Shown: positions 27,380-35,375, counted from the first letter of the stretch. The stretch is 35,526 bases of DNA from Synechococcus sp. CO36386bin_29 (GCA_011523835.1 WTFZ01000092.1:1-35526); one strand, 5' to 3'. A program made the numbers and translations. Notes: generated from the letters alone by a model not told the origin.

Positions 27380-27817
27380 TCAGACGGCTGTTTTCTGATT
27401 TCCGAGCAGATCTTTCAATTTGGCAAGCTCTCCTGCCCAGCGGGGATCAGGAGCACCTTCGCTCTTGGCATCACTGTGAACGACCTTGTTGACCGCTTTG
27501 CGAGCAGAGCCAGGAGCATGACCTCCGCCCTGTTGGCCAGAGCGGCGTCCACCGCCAGCATTGTTGTTGTCGCGTCGCTCGGAGCGTTCAACACGAAGGG
27601 TGTTTCCGTTGAAATCTTTTCCGTTGAACTGTTCGATCACGGCGTCAGCGACTTTCTCGTCGTCGATGTTCGCGAAGCCAAACCCGCGACATGCTCCCGT
27701 TTCCCGATCAAGAACAGCCTTGAAGCGGATTCCCTCCCCCACGCTGGTGAGCTGAGCCTCAAGCTCCTTGCTTTCAAAATTTTGCGGCAGATTGCCGATG
27801 TAAAGACGCACGCTCAT
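27380..27817 (-). CDS. RRM-domain RNA-binding protein (Rbp family)
   Basis: A 145-residue protein with one N-terminal RNA recognition motif: RNP2 LYIGNL (5-10), RNP1 CRGFGFAN (43-50) and the fourth strand GNTLRVERSERR. A Gly/Arg/Gln-rich tail (85-105) and a charged C-terminus ending LAKLKDLLGNQKTAV follow. Cyanobacterial Rbp proteins are small RRM proteins involved in cold response and in placing some photosynthesis mRNAs at thylakoids. The start at 27817 gives MSVRLYIGNLP, the family N-terminus. The sequence just before it is pyrimidine-rich with no ribosome-binding site. The gene follows the tRNA nucleotidyltransferase gene after 65 bases. Confidence 0.9.
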   Translation of the reverse strand: MSVRLYIGNLPQNFESKELEAQLTSVGEGIRFKAVLDRETGACRGFGFANIDDEKVADAVIEQFNGKDFNGNTLRVERSERRDNNNAGGGRRSGQQGGGHAPGSARKAVNKVVHSDAKSEGAPDPRWAGELAKLKDLLGNQKTAV

Positions 27818-27869
27818 GAAACGGGGGAGAAAAACGGAAAACTGCGGGTCAGGGCCGATCGTTGTCGTC

Positions 27870-27883
27870 ACTGCAATGGCAGT
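27870..27883. repeat. Small hairpin at the end of the tRNA nucleotidyltransferase gene
   Basis: ACTGC (27870-27874) and GCAGT (27879-27883) pair perfectly around AATG and touch the stop codon of the tRNA nucleotidyltransferase gene. No T run follows on the minus strand, so it is at best a weak 3'-end element or part of the RRM gene leader. Confidence 0.35.
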
Positions 27884-29154
27884 TAATCACATTGCCCTTT
27901 CGATTCACCTTTCGAAGATGGCCGGATGAGCCATCGGCGAGCTTCGATCAGGGACTGTTCGAGGGATGAAACACGACCATAGGCGTGTGCGGTCGTCAAG
28001 TGCTGGATCAGGGCCCCAAGTTTTGGACCGGGCTTGATTGAGAGCTTTGTCTGCAGGGTGTCGCCATCCACTGGCGCACAGGGATGAAACAAAGGGTCTT
28101 TGGGGTTTCTCCAGCGCCGCATCCATAAGTCTCGACGCTCATTCGGCCAGCACAGAACCAGGGCTGGAAGATCCGCCTCAAGGTCCTGATGCAAGCGCAG
28201 CCGCTCTGTTTCGTTCAGGGTGCCGTTCCCTTCTGCGCCGGTGAGTGCCTGCCAGTACCGCAGCCTTGAACAGCGTTGGATCTGTCGGCGGCTGAAGCGC
28301 AGAGACTTCAGTCCCTGGTCGCTCAGGAGTCTGGTCAGCCGAGCCAGTGGCAGGGCCAGGGTCTGCTCTTCCTGCGTCATTCCAGGCTCCGTCGGTCGCG
28401 ATTGGCCCAGGGGCATGGGCGCAGGTTCCGCGTCCTGTGAACGCCATGGGCTGAGAAGTTCCAGCGTCTGAAGAAGCTCGATCGCCTGGTCGGCGGCGGG
28501 AGCGGCGACGAGCCGCAGCAATTCAGCCTGAATCCGTTCCGGGGCCGAATGCGTCAGCAGTGGACTGTTGGCTTTCACCATGGCCAGGGTGTCTGCATCA
28601 ATGCGCATCTCGAGTTCGGCCATCAACCGCAGTGCCCTCAGCAGGCGTAAGGGGTCATCGCGGAGATTGCTCTCACGGATCGCAGAGATCACGCCGTTCT
28701 GAAGATCCTGAAGGCCTTGGGTCGGATCGAACAGTTGCTGGGGTTCCGACAGGCTCAGCGCAATGGCGTTGAGCTTGAAATCACGGCGGAAGAGATCCTC
28801 CGTTAAGTCGTCTCCCTCGAGCCTGGCGAAGTCGATCGTCCAGCCCTTCAGTACCAGCCGAGCCATGTCTCGCTGCTCGTCCAGCACCACACAGGCGCCA
28901 CCGTGCTCCTTGGCCAGGCGTTGGACGGTGGTCAGCACCGCATCAGGAATCACCAGGTCGAGGTCGGGGCATGGTGGCAGTCGGTTCAGCAACCCGTCGC
29001 GAACTGCTCCGCCTACCAGAACCGCCCCATCAGGCAGTTGTGCGGGTTTGAGAGGCCATCGGTCAGGGTTGAGGCGGCGTAGAAGCAGACCAGGCAGTTG
29101 GCCTGGATCCACCGTCAGAATGGAGTCCGCACTGGAACCTTTGGGCATGTGCAT
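27883..29154 (-). CDS. cca: Class II tRNA nucleotidyltransferase / poly(A) polymerase-family protein
   Basis: The family adds or repairs the 3' CCA end of tRNA (or its A or CC part alone). The protein has up to 423 residues, with the catalytic LVGGAVRDGLLNRLPPCPDLDLVIPD (46-71; GGAVRD 48-53, metal-binding DLD 64-66), RRDFKLNAIALSL, and the RDDPLRLLRALRLMAELEMRID neck. No HD domain is visible at the C-terminus. Some bacteria split the job between an A-adding and a CC-adding enzyme, so the exact specificity is open. Starts at 29154 or 29148 overlap ycf34 head to head; a GTG at 29112 would avoid this. Confidence 0.88.
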   Translation of the reverse strand: MHMPKGSSADSILTVDPGQLPGLLLRRLNPDRWPLKPAQLPDGAVLVGGAVRDGLLNRLPPCPDLDLVIPDAVLTTVQRLAKEHGGACVVLDEQRDMARLVLKGWTIDFARLEGDDLTEDLFRRDFKLNAIALSLSEPQQLFDPTQGLQDLQNGVISAIRESNLRDDPLRLLRALRLMAELEMRIDADTLAMVKANSPLLTHSAPERIQAELLRLVAAPAADQAIELLQTLELLSPWRSQDAEPAPMPLGQSRPTEPGMTQEEQTLALPLARLTRLLSDQGLKSLRFSRRQIQRCSRLRYWQALTGAEGNGTLNETERLRLHQDLEADLPALVLCWPNERRDLWMRRWRNPKDPLFHPCAPVDGDTLQTKLSIKPGPKLGALIQHLTTAHAYGRVSSLEQSLIEARRWLIRPSSKGESKGQCD

Positions 29155-29398
29155 CTGTGTGGACTGCCGCTGGGTCGATCGTTGTCAGGCCTATCACGCG
29201 GTGGAGCGTCAGCACGGTGCAGCGCATCTCTGCGAAGCCCCGGAGCTGAAGCCTTCCGAACCCAGGATTCACATCAGTGTGCATGACCTCCCTCAGGGTC
29301 AGGTCGGCGTTGAATGGGATGTGCGTTCCTGCGGCAGTTTCACCCTCGATCCAGGACGATGGGCTCGACTGCGCCCAGGTGAAGAGGTGCCTCAATGA
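29147..29398 (+). CDS. ycf34: Ycf34 family iron-sulfur protein
   Basis: An 83-residue protein found in cyanobacteria and some plastids. The N-terminus MCICVDCRWVDRCQAYHAVE holds four cysteines (2, 4, 7, 13), the set reported to bind a redox-sensitive Fe-S cluster in the Synechocystis homologue, which affects photosynthetic electron transport under iron limitation. The ATG at 29147 is firm, because the conserved cysteines begin at residue 2. Its ribosome-binding region lies inside the opposite-strand tRNA nucleotidyltransferase gene. The stop overlaps tsaB by four bases. Confidence 0.9.
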   Translation: MCICVDCRWVDRCQAYHAVERQHGAAHLCEAPELKPSEPRIHISVHDLPQGQVGVEWDVRSCGSFTLDPGRWARLRPGEEVPQ

Positions 29399-30045
29399 GC
29401 GATTGGCTGCTGGCTCTCCACAGTTCGACAGAAACACTCGGCATCGCATTGGTGTCACCGCAGGAGCCCCTGAGTGCGGCAAGGATTCTCTGCCGCCCCC
29501 TGGGGCGTGCACTGACAAATGCCCTCCCCTCTGTTCTCGAGGAGGCCCTGCCGGCGTCGGAGTGGTCTGGAATCCGCCGCCTTGCTGTGGCCATTGGCCC
29601 TGGGGGGTTCACAGGAACCCGACTGACAGTTGTTCTGGCTCGCACGCTGGCGCAGCAGCTGCAATGCCCCCTTGATGGGGTGAGCAGCTTTGCTCTGATG
29701 GCTCCGCGCCTGCAGCTCGAGCTTCCAGCTGCGCAGCGCGGTGAACCCTTCTCCATTGTGCAGGTGCTGCCTCGGCGAGGTCGGGTTGCAGGCCGTTATG
29801 CGGTGCGAGACGGTTGGAATCAAGAGACTGCAACCTGCGCTGAGATGGATCTCAGAGAACTGCAGAGTCCTGTGCTCCTTGATGACGCTGATCAGCCGGA
29901 ACCTGCGGTGACCATGGCCACTGATGTGACAGGCGATGTGCTCCAACTGCTTCGTTTCTGCCAGGACCGCCATGCTCGTCATGCCTCCGCTCCCTGGGAC
30001 ACCGTGTTGCCGATTTACCCCACCTCACCGGTGGGATCCGTGTGA
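29395..30045 (+). CDS. tsaB: tRNA threonylcarbamoyladenosine synthesis protein TsaB
   Basis: TsaB (YeaZ) is the ASKHA-fold partner of TsaD in forming t6A at position 37 of ANN-decoding tRNAs. The 216-residue protein has WLLALHSSTETLGIAL (4-19), LAVAIGPGGFTGTRLTVVLARTLAQQL (63-89), which is the main signature, and GVSSFALMA. It overlaps ycf34 by four bases and the ydcF-like gene by one to four bases, so the three are probably one translationally coupled operon. It is a tRNA-maturation gene next to the tRNA nucleotidyltransferase gene. Confidence 0.92.
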   Translation: MSDWLLALHSSTETLGIALVSPQEPLSAARILCRPLGRALTNALPSVLEEALPASEWSGIRRLAVAIGPGGFTGTRLTVVLARTLAQQLQCPLDGVSSFALMAPRLQLELPAAQRGEPFSIVQVLPRRGRVAGRYAVRDGWNQETATCAEMDLRELQSPVLLDDADQPEPAVTMATDVTGDVLQLLRFCQDRHARHASAPWDTVLPIYPTSPVGSV

Positions 30046-30632
30046 TGGGGTTCGGCATCCGCTCCCTCCTGTTGGTGTCCGCCCTCATAGCCGGAGTCGC
30101 GGTTGCCCGGCCACTGCGGCCTTTCGCCAAAGCAGCGCTGACCCGTCAGGATCCGCAGAGGATTCTTGTGCTCGGTGGTGATGCCGATCGAGAACGCATC
30201 GGCTTAAAGCTGGCCCGACAACTGAAGTTGCCGTTGGTGGTCAGTGGTGGAACCAATCCTGAATATGCCCGGTGGTTGATGGAGCATGAAGGACTGGGGC
30301 GCAACGAGGTTCGACTGGATTACCGGGCTCAGGACACGCTCGGCAATTTCACCTCGCTGGTTGATGAGCTTCAGGGGGAGGGCATCGAGCACTTGCTGCT
30401 GGTGACCAGTGAAGATCATCTGCCCCGCGCCCTCGTTGTTGGTGGAATCGTCGCCGGTAGCCGCGGGATCCGGTTGACCGGTGTGCCGGTGAGTTGTGCC
30501 GCGCGGTGCCGAGCAGAAAGCATGGGAAAGCGTTGGGGTGATGGCCTCCGTGCCCTGGCCTGGGTGGTCACTGGACGTGATCTGAAGCACTGGGCGCGCA
30601 GCCGATGGCCCGAACTGTTCGCTCAGCCTTGA
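30042..30632 (+). CDS. YdcF-like (DUF218) membrane-anchored protein
   Basis: A 196-residue protein with an N-terminal hydrophobic helix (about 6-22) and a DUF218 domain: RILVLGGDADRERIGLKLARQLKLPLVVSGGTNPEYARW (40-78), VRLDYRAQDTLGNF and LLLVTSEDHLPRALVVGGIV. E. coli homologues (YdcF, ElyC/YcbC) are linked to SAM binding or envelope polysaccharide metabolism; the substrate is unknown here. The start may be GTG 30042 or ATG 30045, the latter sharing one base with the tsaB stop. The 3' end overlaps the convergent plsC-like gene by 10 bases. Confidence 0.8.
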   Translation: MMGFGIRSLLLVSALIAGVAVARPLRPFAKAALTRQDPQRILVLGGDADRERIGLKLARQLKLPLVVSGGTNPEYARWLMEHEGLGRNEVRLDYRAQDTLGNFTSLVDELQGEGIEHLLLVTSEDHLPRALVVGGIVAGSRGIRLTGVPVSCAARCRAESMGKRWGDGLRALAWVVTGRDLKHWARSRWPELFAQP

Positions 30633-31294
30633 TCCAGCAGGGCGTTGATCCTGCGTTGCAGTTCGATGCTGGTGGATTCCAGGTCGGGTTTGCGCCGACT
30701 AGCGGGTGCCGGAATCGGCTCGCCGATGCGCAGTTGGATCGGAACCAGCCTTGGCCAGCTTTGTCCCGTTCCGAGTGCTCGATGGCTGTTGATGATGGCC
30801 ACAGGCAGCAGCGGTGCCCCTGAGCGAGCGGAGAGCAGGGCCGCACCCGGCATGGGGTGATTGACGCGGCCATCTTGCTGGCGCGTTCCATCCAGAAAGA
30901 CACCGATCGCCCAACCATCCTCAAGCCGCGCTGTGGCGGTGCGGATGGCCTCTCGATCACTGGCTCCCCGTTTCACTGGATACGCTCCGCAGGCTCTGAT
31001 CAAAGGGCCCAGCAGGGGAATCCCGAAGAGTTCGGCTTTTGCCATGAAGGCGACAGGACGCCCCAGGGCATGCCCCAACAAGGGTGGATCGAGATGGGAC
31101 CCATGGTTGGCCACCACCACGACAGGCCCCTGCATGGGGACTCTTTCGTTCCCCAGGGTTCTTCCCCGGAACAGCAGGCGGAACAGAGGAAACACCAGCA
31201 CTGCACTCACGAGCCGGTAGGTCAGGCTCGGCCGTGGCGTCACGACCAGTGGCCCCGACGGTTGATCCTGTGGTTCAAGACTGCTCACGTTCAA
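30623..31294 (-). CDS. plsC: 1-acyl-sn-glycerol-3-phosphate acyltransferase (PlsC family)
   Basis: The enzyme acylates lysophosphatidic acid to phosphatidic acid at the membrane. The 223-residue protein has a hydrophobic N-terminal part, the catalytic NHGSHLDPPLLG motif (H64-x4-D69), GAYPVKRGASDR, and GVFLDGTRQQDGR at the glycerophosphate-binding site. There the usual EGTR reads DGTR, a mild change that may affect specificity. The start overlaps the fabD stop by four bases. It ends the rpaB-plsX-fabH-fabD-plsC run. Confidence 0.87.
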   Translation of the reverse strand: MNVSSLEPQDQPSGPLVVTPRPSLTYRLVSAVLVFPLFRLLFRGRTLGNERVPMQGPVVVVANHGSHLDPPLLGHALGRPVAFMAKAELFGIPLLGPLIRACGAYPVKRGASDREAIRTATARLEDGWAIGVFLDGTRQQDGRVNHPMPGAALLSARSGAPLLPVAIINSHRALGTGQSWPRLVPIQLRIGEPIPAPASRRKPDLESTSIELQRRINALLDQG

Positions 31295-32187
31295 AGACCG
31301 AGATCGCCGGCTCCAGCGAGCTGGGACAGCGTGACCCCAGGCATGGCGCGTTTGGCAAGCCCGCTGAGAACAGCCCCTGGGCCGATTTCCACCAGGGTCT
31401 CCACCCCGGCATCGGTCAACGCCAGCATGGTTTCCCGCCAGCGGACGCCCGTGATCATCTGGCGATGCAGGCGTCGCTTGAGTTCAGCCGCATCCCGGCA
31501 GGGGCTGGGGTCCGTGTTGCTCAACACAGGACAACGTGGATCCTCGAAGGACAGATCGTTCAAGTGCTGTGAGAAGGCATCCGCCGCGTCCTGCATGTAA
31601 GGCGAATGAAAAGCTCCCGACACAGCCAGGGGGATGACCCGTTTGCAGGTCAGGGCTTCACCCACCTTGGCCACGGCCTCTGCCGTGCCCGACAACACCA
31701 CCTGGGCCTCACTGTTGTCATTGGCAATCACCACCCCTTCCGTAGTGTTCACGAGGTTGTCGAGCTGACTGCGATCGAAACCGATGATGGCGGCCATGGC
31801 CCCTCCGCCAGCTGCGGCCATCAGTTCAGACCGGCGTTGCATCAGTTCAAGCCCGGTCGCTGCATCAAACACACCTGCGGCATACAGGGCGACGAGCTCA
31901 CCGAGGCTGTGTCCAGCGACCAACGCAGGCTCGCGACCCTGTCGACGCAGTTCATCAACGATCAGCGACTCCACCACGAAGAGCGCTGGCTGAGTGTTTC
32001 TCGTGTCGTTCAGATCGGCAGGATCCTGCCCATTCCCTGACTCTCCACGGCAGATCGCGAGGAGATCGCGACCCAGCAGGTTGGAGGCCAATGCAAAGCG
32101 CTCCTCTGCGCCGGGAAGGCTGATCACTGGATCGGCCATTCCGACTTTCTGAGACCCCTGACCAGGAAACACCCAGGCGATCGACAT
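31291..32187 (-). CDS. fabD: Malonyl-CoA:ACP transacylase
   Basis: FabD loads malonyl groups onto acyl carrier protein for fatty-acid elongation. The 298-residue protein begins IAWVFPGQGSQKVGM (3-17), the glutamine-bearing oxyanion loop, has the nucleophile Ser94 in AGHSLGELVALYAAG, an SGAFHSPYMQDA segment with the partner histidine, and a C-terminal VEIGPGAVLSGLAKR. It is 27 bases downstream of fabH and is coupled to plsC by overlap. Confidence 0.95.
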   Translation of the reverse strand: MSIAWVFPGQGSQKVGMADPVISLPGAEERFALASNLLGRDLLAICRGESGNGQDPADLNDTRNTQPALFVVESLIVDELRRQGREPALVAGHSLGELVALYAAGVFDAATGLELMQRRSELMAAAGGGAMAAIIGFDRSQLDNLVNTTEGVVIANDNSEAQVVLSGTAEAVAKVGEALTCKRVIPLAVSGAFHSPYMQDAADAFSQHLNDLSFEDPRCPVLSNTDPSPCRDAAELKRRLHRQMITGVRWRETMLALTDAGVETLVEIGPGAVLSGLAKRAMPGVTLSQLAGAGDLGL

Positions 32188-32214
32188 TCTTGACGGCGCA
32201 ATCGTTGCTGGAGC

Positions 32215-33258
32215 CTACGCGGGCCCCTGCCAGCGAAGCAGGGCTGCTCCCCAACTCAGTCCGGCACCAAATCCGCTGGAGGCGAGAAGATCGCCGGAGC
32301 GGATTCGGCCGTCGCGCACAGCTTCGTCAAGCATCAACGGGATGGTGGCTGCCGAAGTGTTCCCGTAGGACGAGAGGTTGCTCAGAACCTTTGTGCGGGG
32401 AAGCGAGAGTCGATCGGCGACGGCATCGAGGATGCGTTGGTTGGCTTGATGGAGCAGGAGCCAGTCCAGCTGATCAGGTGAGACATCGCAGCGCTTCAGG
32501 AGTGACTGGAGGACGGCAGGAACCTCGCGGACTGCGAACTTGTACACCTCCTGCCCATTCATCTCGATCGGCCGATACCCGCCTGCTCGGTGCTCGGCCC
32601 CATCGACGAGGGGAGCGGAGATGTCGACGGCCGGCAGATTGAGCACGGCACCACGCGACCCGTCGCTCTGCAGCTGAAAACCGAGCAGGCCGTCTTGATG
32701 TGTGGTTTCGAGGAGGACGGCTCCGGCGCCATCTCCAAACAGCACGCAACTGCGGCGGTCGTCCCAGTCAACGAAGCGGCTGAGCTGGTCCGCACCGATC
32801 ACCAGCGCACGGCGCATCGCACCCGTTCGCAGGTACTGGGCTGCTGTCACGACGGCAAAAAGAAAACCACTGCAGGCGGCCGTGAGATCAAAGGCGACGG
32901 CGTTGGTCGCGCCCAGTTCGGCCTGCACTCTTGGAGCCGAACCAAACAGGTCATCGGGTGTGGAGGTGGCCAGGAGGATGAGGTCGAGATCCTGGGGTGA
33001 TCGGCCGGCCATGGTCAGGGCGCTTCGCCCTGCCTCCGCAGCGAGGTCGACCAGGCTTTGACCGGGCGTACTGACCCGGCGACGACCGATGCCGGTGCGT
33101 GTCCGGATCCATTCATCGTTGGTGTCGACCCGTTGGCTGAGCTGATCGTTGCTGATCACCTGTGCTGCCTGGGCGCTGCCGCTACCGATCAGGCCCACGC
33201 CGAGGATCGGCGGTGATTGTCCAGCCAAGAGAAGATCCAAGCAGGTGGCGTCAGTCAA
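32215..33258 (-). CDS. fabH: 3-oxoacyl-ACP synthase III
   Basis: FabH makes the first condensation of acetyl-CoA with malonyl-ACP. The protein has 347 residues with the TTG start used here. The catalytic triad motifs are DLTAACSGFLFA (Cys129), LLLHQANQRILDAVADRL (His) and LSSYGNTSAATIP (Asn), together with DTNDEWIRTRTGI near the N-terminus. The start is uncertain: TTG codons at 33258, 33240 and 33228 and a GTG at 33198 are all possible, and no ATG is. It lies 22 bases downstream of plsX and before fabD. Confidence 0.93.
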   Translation of the reverse strand: MTDATCLDLLLAGQSPPILGVGLIGSGSAQAAQVISNDQLSQRVDTNDEWIRTRTGIGRRRVSTPGQSLVDLAAEAGRSALTMAGRSPQDLDLILLATSTPDDLFGSAPRVQAELGATNAVAFDLTAACSGFLFAVVTAAQYLRTGAMRRALVIGADQLSRFVDWDDRRSCVLFGDGAGAVLLETTHQDGLLGFQLQSDGSRGAVLNLPAVDISAPLVDGAEHRAGGYRPIEMNGQEVYKFAVREVPAVLQSLLKRCDVSPDQLDWLLLHQANQRILDAVADRLSLPRTKVLSNLSSYGNTSAATIPLMLDEAVRDGRIRSGDLLASSGFGAGLSWGAALLRWQGPA

Positions 33259-33280
33259 CCACAGTCCGGCAGGAGGCAGC

Positions 33281-34588
33281 TCAGGCCTGCACCGCCGTTT
33301 GCTGGCTCAGCGCAGCGAGATCATCCATCACCCCATGGCTTGCGGCTGAATGGGCCAGACGCAGGGCACTGACGACGGACAGAGCCTTGCTGCTGCCATG
33401 GCCGATCACACAGATGCCATTCACGCCGAGAAGCAGAGCACCACCATGTTCGGCGTGATCCAGTCGCTTCTTGATCCGTTTGAGGTTGCTGCGAAGAAAC
33501 GCTGAGCCAACCTTGCCGCGACGGCCCCTCGGCAATTCGGCTTTCAGAACACCAAGAAGCACGCTGCCTACGGATTCAAGGAACTTGAGCAGCACATTGC
33601 CGGTGAAGCCGTCGCAGACCACCACATCGAACTCCCCGGAGAGCACGTCCCGTCCTTCGCAATTCCCAGCAAAGTGCAGACGTGACTCCTCTTTCAGGAG
33701 CGCATGCGTGCTGAGCGCAAGGTCATTGCCTTTGCACTCTTCCTCGCCGATGTTGAGCAGTCCGATCCTCGGTCGCGCGACCTGCAGGACATCGCGGCTG
33801 TAGATGTTGCCAAGCAGCGCGAACTGATGGAGGTAAGAGGGCTTGCAGTCCATGTTGGCGCCTACGTCGAGAACCAGGACAGGCTGTCCCGGGTCTTTGG
33901 TTGGGAAGAGGGCACCGATGGCTGGCCGGTCGATTCCAGAGAGGCGCCCCAGCCGGAAGATGGCGGAGGCCATCACGGCGCCTGAATTTCCAGCGGAGTA
34001 CACCGCCTGGGCTTCGCCGCGTTTCACGAGATCCATCGCCACATTGATGCTGGCGTCGCGTTTCCGGCGCACAACAGTGGCTTCTTCATGCATTTCGACG
34101 GATGGACCACTCCTGATCACTTCGAGATGGCCGGCATCCATCGCAGCGTTCAACGCTTCTGTCAGGCCTGCGGCTGCCGCGGCTTCCTGGATGCGATCGG
34201 TTTCACCAACGAATCGGATGCGCACGGCAAGCCGCTCGATGGCCTGAAGGCAACCTTCCAGGATTGGCGCTGGAGCATCGTCGCCGCCCATTCCATCCAC
34301 AGCGACCCAGATCCTGTCTTGATCATTGATCTGGATCTCCTCGCCGGGAACACCGCCCTGGAGGCGACGGAGCGGATCCATCACCGGTTGCAGCATGGAT
34401 CCAGCCATGGAGGTGACTGACCCGGCCATGGTGCCGGCAGCACTGGCTGAGGTCGTCGCCGTGTCGACGATGCTCGTCACAGCCGCGTTGCGCCTGTACC
34501 AGATCACAAGACGTCGCACCGCTTTGGAGCGGCGGGGCTTTGTCCGCGGCGTGGAGACCGGGGTCAGCTCAGGGTCCTTCGGAGGCAA
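33281..34588 (-). CDS. plsX: Phosphate acyltransferase PlsX
   Basis: PlsX converts acyl-ACP to acyl-phosphate for glycerolipid synthesis. The core runs from RIWVAVDGMGGDDAPAPILEGCLQAI through AVYSAGNSGAVMASAIFRLGRL, RPAIGALFPTKDPGQPVLVLDVGANMDCKP, VVVCDGFTGNVLLKFLE and GGALLLGVNG, all family signatures. Before the core there is a basic N-terminal extension (KPRRSKAVRRLVIWYRRNA) that looks coding and may be a picocyanobacterial feature. The start is not certain: the TTG at 34588 used here overlaps rpaB by 20 bases; GTG 34519, GTG 34507 and ATG 34429 are alternatives. It follows rpaB on the same strand. Confidence 0.88.
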   Translation of the reverse strand: MPPKDPELTPVSTPRTKPRRSKAVRRLVIWYRRNAAVTSIVDTATTSASAAGTMAGSVTSMAGSMLQPVMDPLRRLQGGVPGEEIQINDQDRIWVAVDGMGGDDAPAPILEGCLQAIERLAVRIRFVGETDRIQEAAAAAGLTEALNAAMDAGHLEVIRSGPSVEMHEEATVVRRKRDASINVAMDLVKRGEAQAVYSAGNSGAVMASAIFRLGRLSGIDRPAIGALFPTKDPGQPVLVLDVGANMDCKPSYLHQFALLGNIYSRDVLQVARPRIGLLNIGEEECKGNDLALSTHALLKEESRLHFAGNCEGRDVLSGEFDVVVCDGFTGNVLLKFLESVGSVLLGVLKAELPRGRRGKVGSAFLRSNLKRIKKRLDHAEHGGALLLGVNGICVIGHGSSKALSVVSALRLAHSAASHGVMDDLAALSQQTAVQA

Positions 34589-35315
34589 CGGAATCGACGA
34601 TGCGCTGGAACAAATAACCGGTTCCACGAGCCGTAAGAATCAGCTCGGGATTGGCCGGATCGTCTTCCAGTTTGGAACGAAGACGGGAAATATGAACATC
34701 CACCACGCGGGTATCAACGTGTCGTTCCGGGGTGTAGCCCCAGACCTCCTTCAGAATCTCACCACGACTGAAGGGTTCGCCCGAGCGACTGACAAGCAGT
34801 TCGAGCAGACTAAATTCCATGCCGGTGAGGCGGATGCGTTCGTCGGCACGAAACACCTGGCGCTTGTTGGTGTCGATCTTCAGATCCGACACCTTGATCA
34901 AGCCGGTGTTGGGAATACCGGCGGCGTGTTCTTTTTCCACCCTGCGCAGAACGCAGCGGATCCGGGCCTCCAATTCTTTGGGGCTGAAGGGCTTGATCAC
35001 GTAATCGTCCGCTCCAAGCTCCAGCCCGGTGATGCGGTCAGCCACGTCACCCAACGCGGTGAGCATCACGATCGGCACATCCGATTCCTTGCGCAGCTCT
35101 TGACAGACCCCGTAGCCATCAAGCTTCGGCATCATCACGTCGAGCACGACCAGATCCGGCTCGCATTCCTGGAAACACGTCAAGGCTTCAGTGCCGTCGC
35201 AGGCTGTGACGACGTTGTAGCCAATCATCGACAGGCGGGTTTCCAGAATCCTGCGGATACTGGCCTCGTCGTCCACTACGAGAATGGTTTCCTTGGTAGG
35301 GGCTGAGGCCGTCAT
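34569..35315 (-). CDS. rpaB: Response regulator RpaB (OmpR family, Ycf27)
   Basis: RpaB is the essential cyanobacterial response regulator that, with kinase NblS/Hik33, controls high-light genes through HLR1 sites. The 248-residue protein has a receiver domain with Asp15/Asp16, phospho-acceptor Asp59 (LVVLDVMMPKLDGYGV), Thr86 and Lys108 (DDYVIKPFSPKELEARI), and an OmpR winged-helix domain (about 138-240) with LTGMEFSLLELLVSRSGEPFSRGEILKEVWGY and RVVDVHISRLRSKLEDDP. I choose RpaB over RpaA because of the Ycf27-like sequence and its place between radA and plsX, an order also remembered from Synechococcus elongatus PCC 7942. A palindrome lies just upstream of the ATG. Confidence 0.93.
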   Translation of the reverse strand: MTASAPTKETILVVDDEASIRRILETRLSMIGYNVVTACDGTEALTCFQECEPDLVVLDVMMPKLDGYGVCQELRKESDVPIVMLTALGDVADRITGLELGADDYVIKPFSPKELEARIRCVLRRVEKEHAAGIPNTGLIKVSDLKIDTNKRQVFRADERIRLTGMEFSLLELLVSRSGEPFSRGEILKEVWGYTPERHVDTRVVDVHISRLRSKLEDDPANPELILTARGTGYLFQRIVDSVASEGP

Positions 35316-35316
35316 G

Positions 35317-35326
35317 TTGCCGGCAA
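35317..35326. promoter_or_regulatory. 10-base palindrome touching the rpaB start
   Basis: TTGCCGGCAA (35317-35326) is a perfect palindrome separated by one base from the rpaB ATG (35313-35315 on the minus strand), where a ribosome-binding site would be expected. It could be an operator or a small hairpin that limits ribosome access. No HLR1-type repeat is seen in this gap. Confidence 0.4.
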
Positions 35327-35359
35327 TGCTTCAAGTTATGGGTCACAAATAGGCGAGCA

Positions 35360-35375
35360 GAACACCTTTCTGTTC
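35360..35375. promoter_or_regulatory. Inverted repeat in the rpaB/radA divergent region
   Basis: GAACA (35360-35364) and TGTTC (35371-35375) are a perfect inverted repeat with a 6-base spacer, in the middle of the 90-base gap between rpaB and radA. The spacing differs from the Gram-positive LexA box (GAAC-N4-GTTC), and the sequence is not the cyanobacterial LexA type. It is a candidate operator for either gene. Confidence 0.35.

Noticed and set aside
30857-31600. A 247-codon plus-strand open frame
   Set aside because: It is antisense to plsC and fabD, both supported by catalytic motifs and correct lengths.
35360-35375. LexA box in front of radA
   Set aside because: GAACA-N6-TGTTC has the wrong spacing for the Gram-positive box, and the sequence is not the cyanobacterial LexA type. 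I keep it only as an unassigned inverted repeat.
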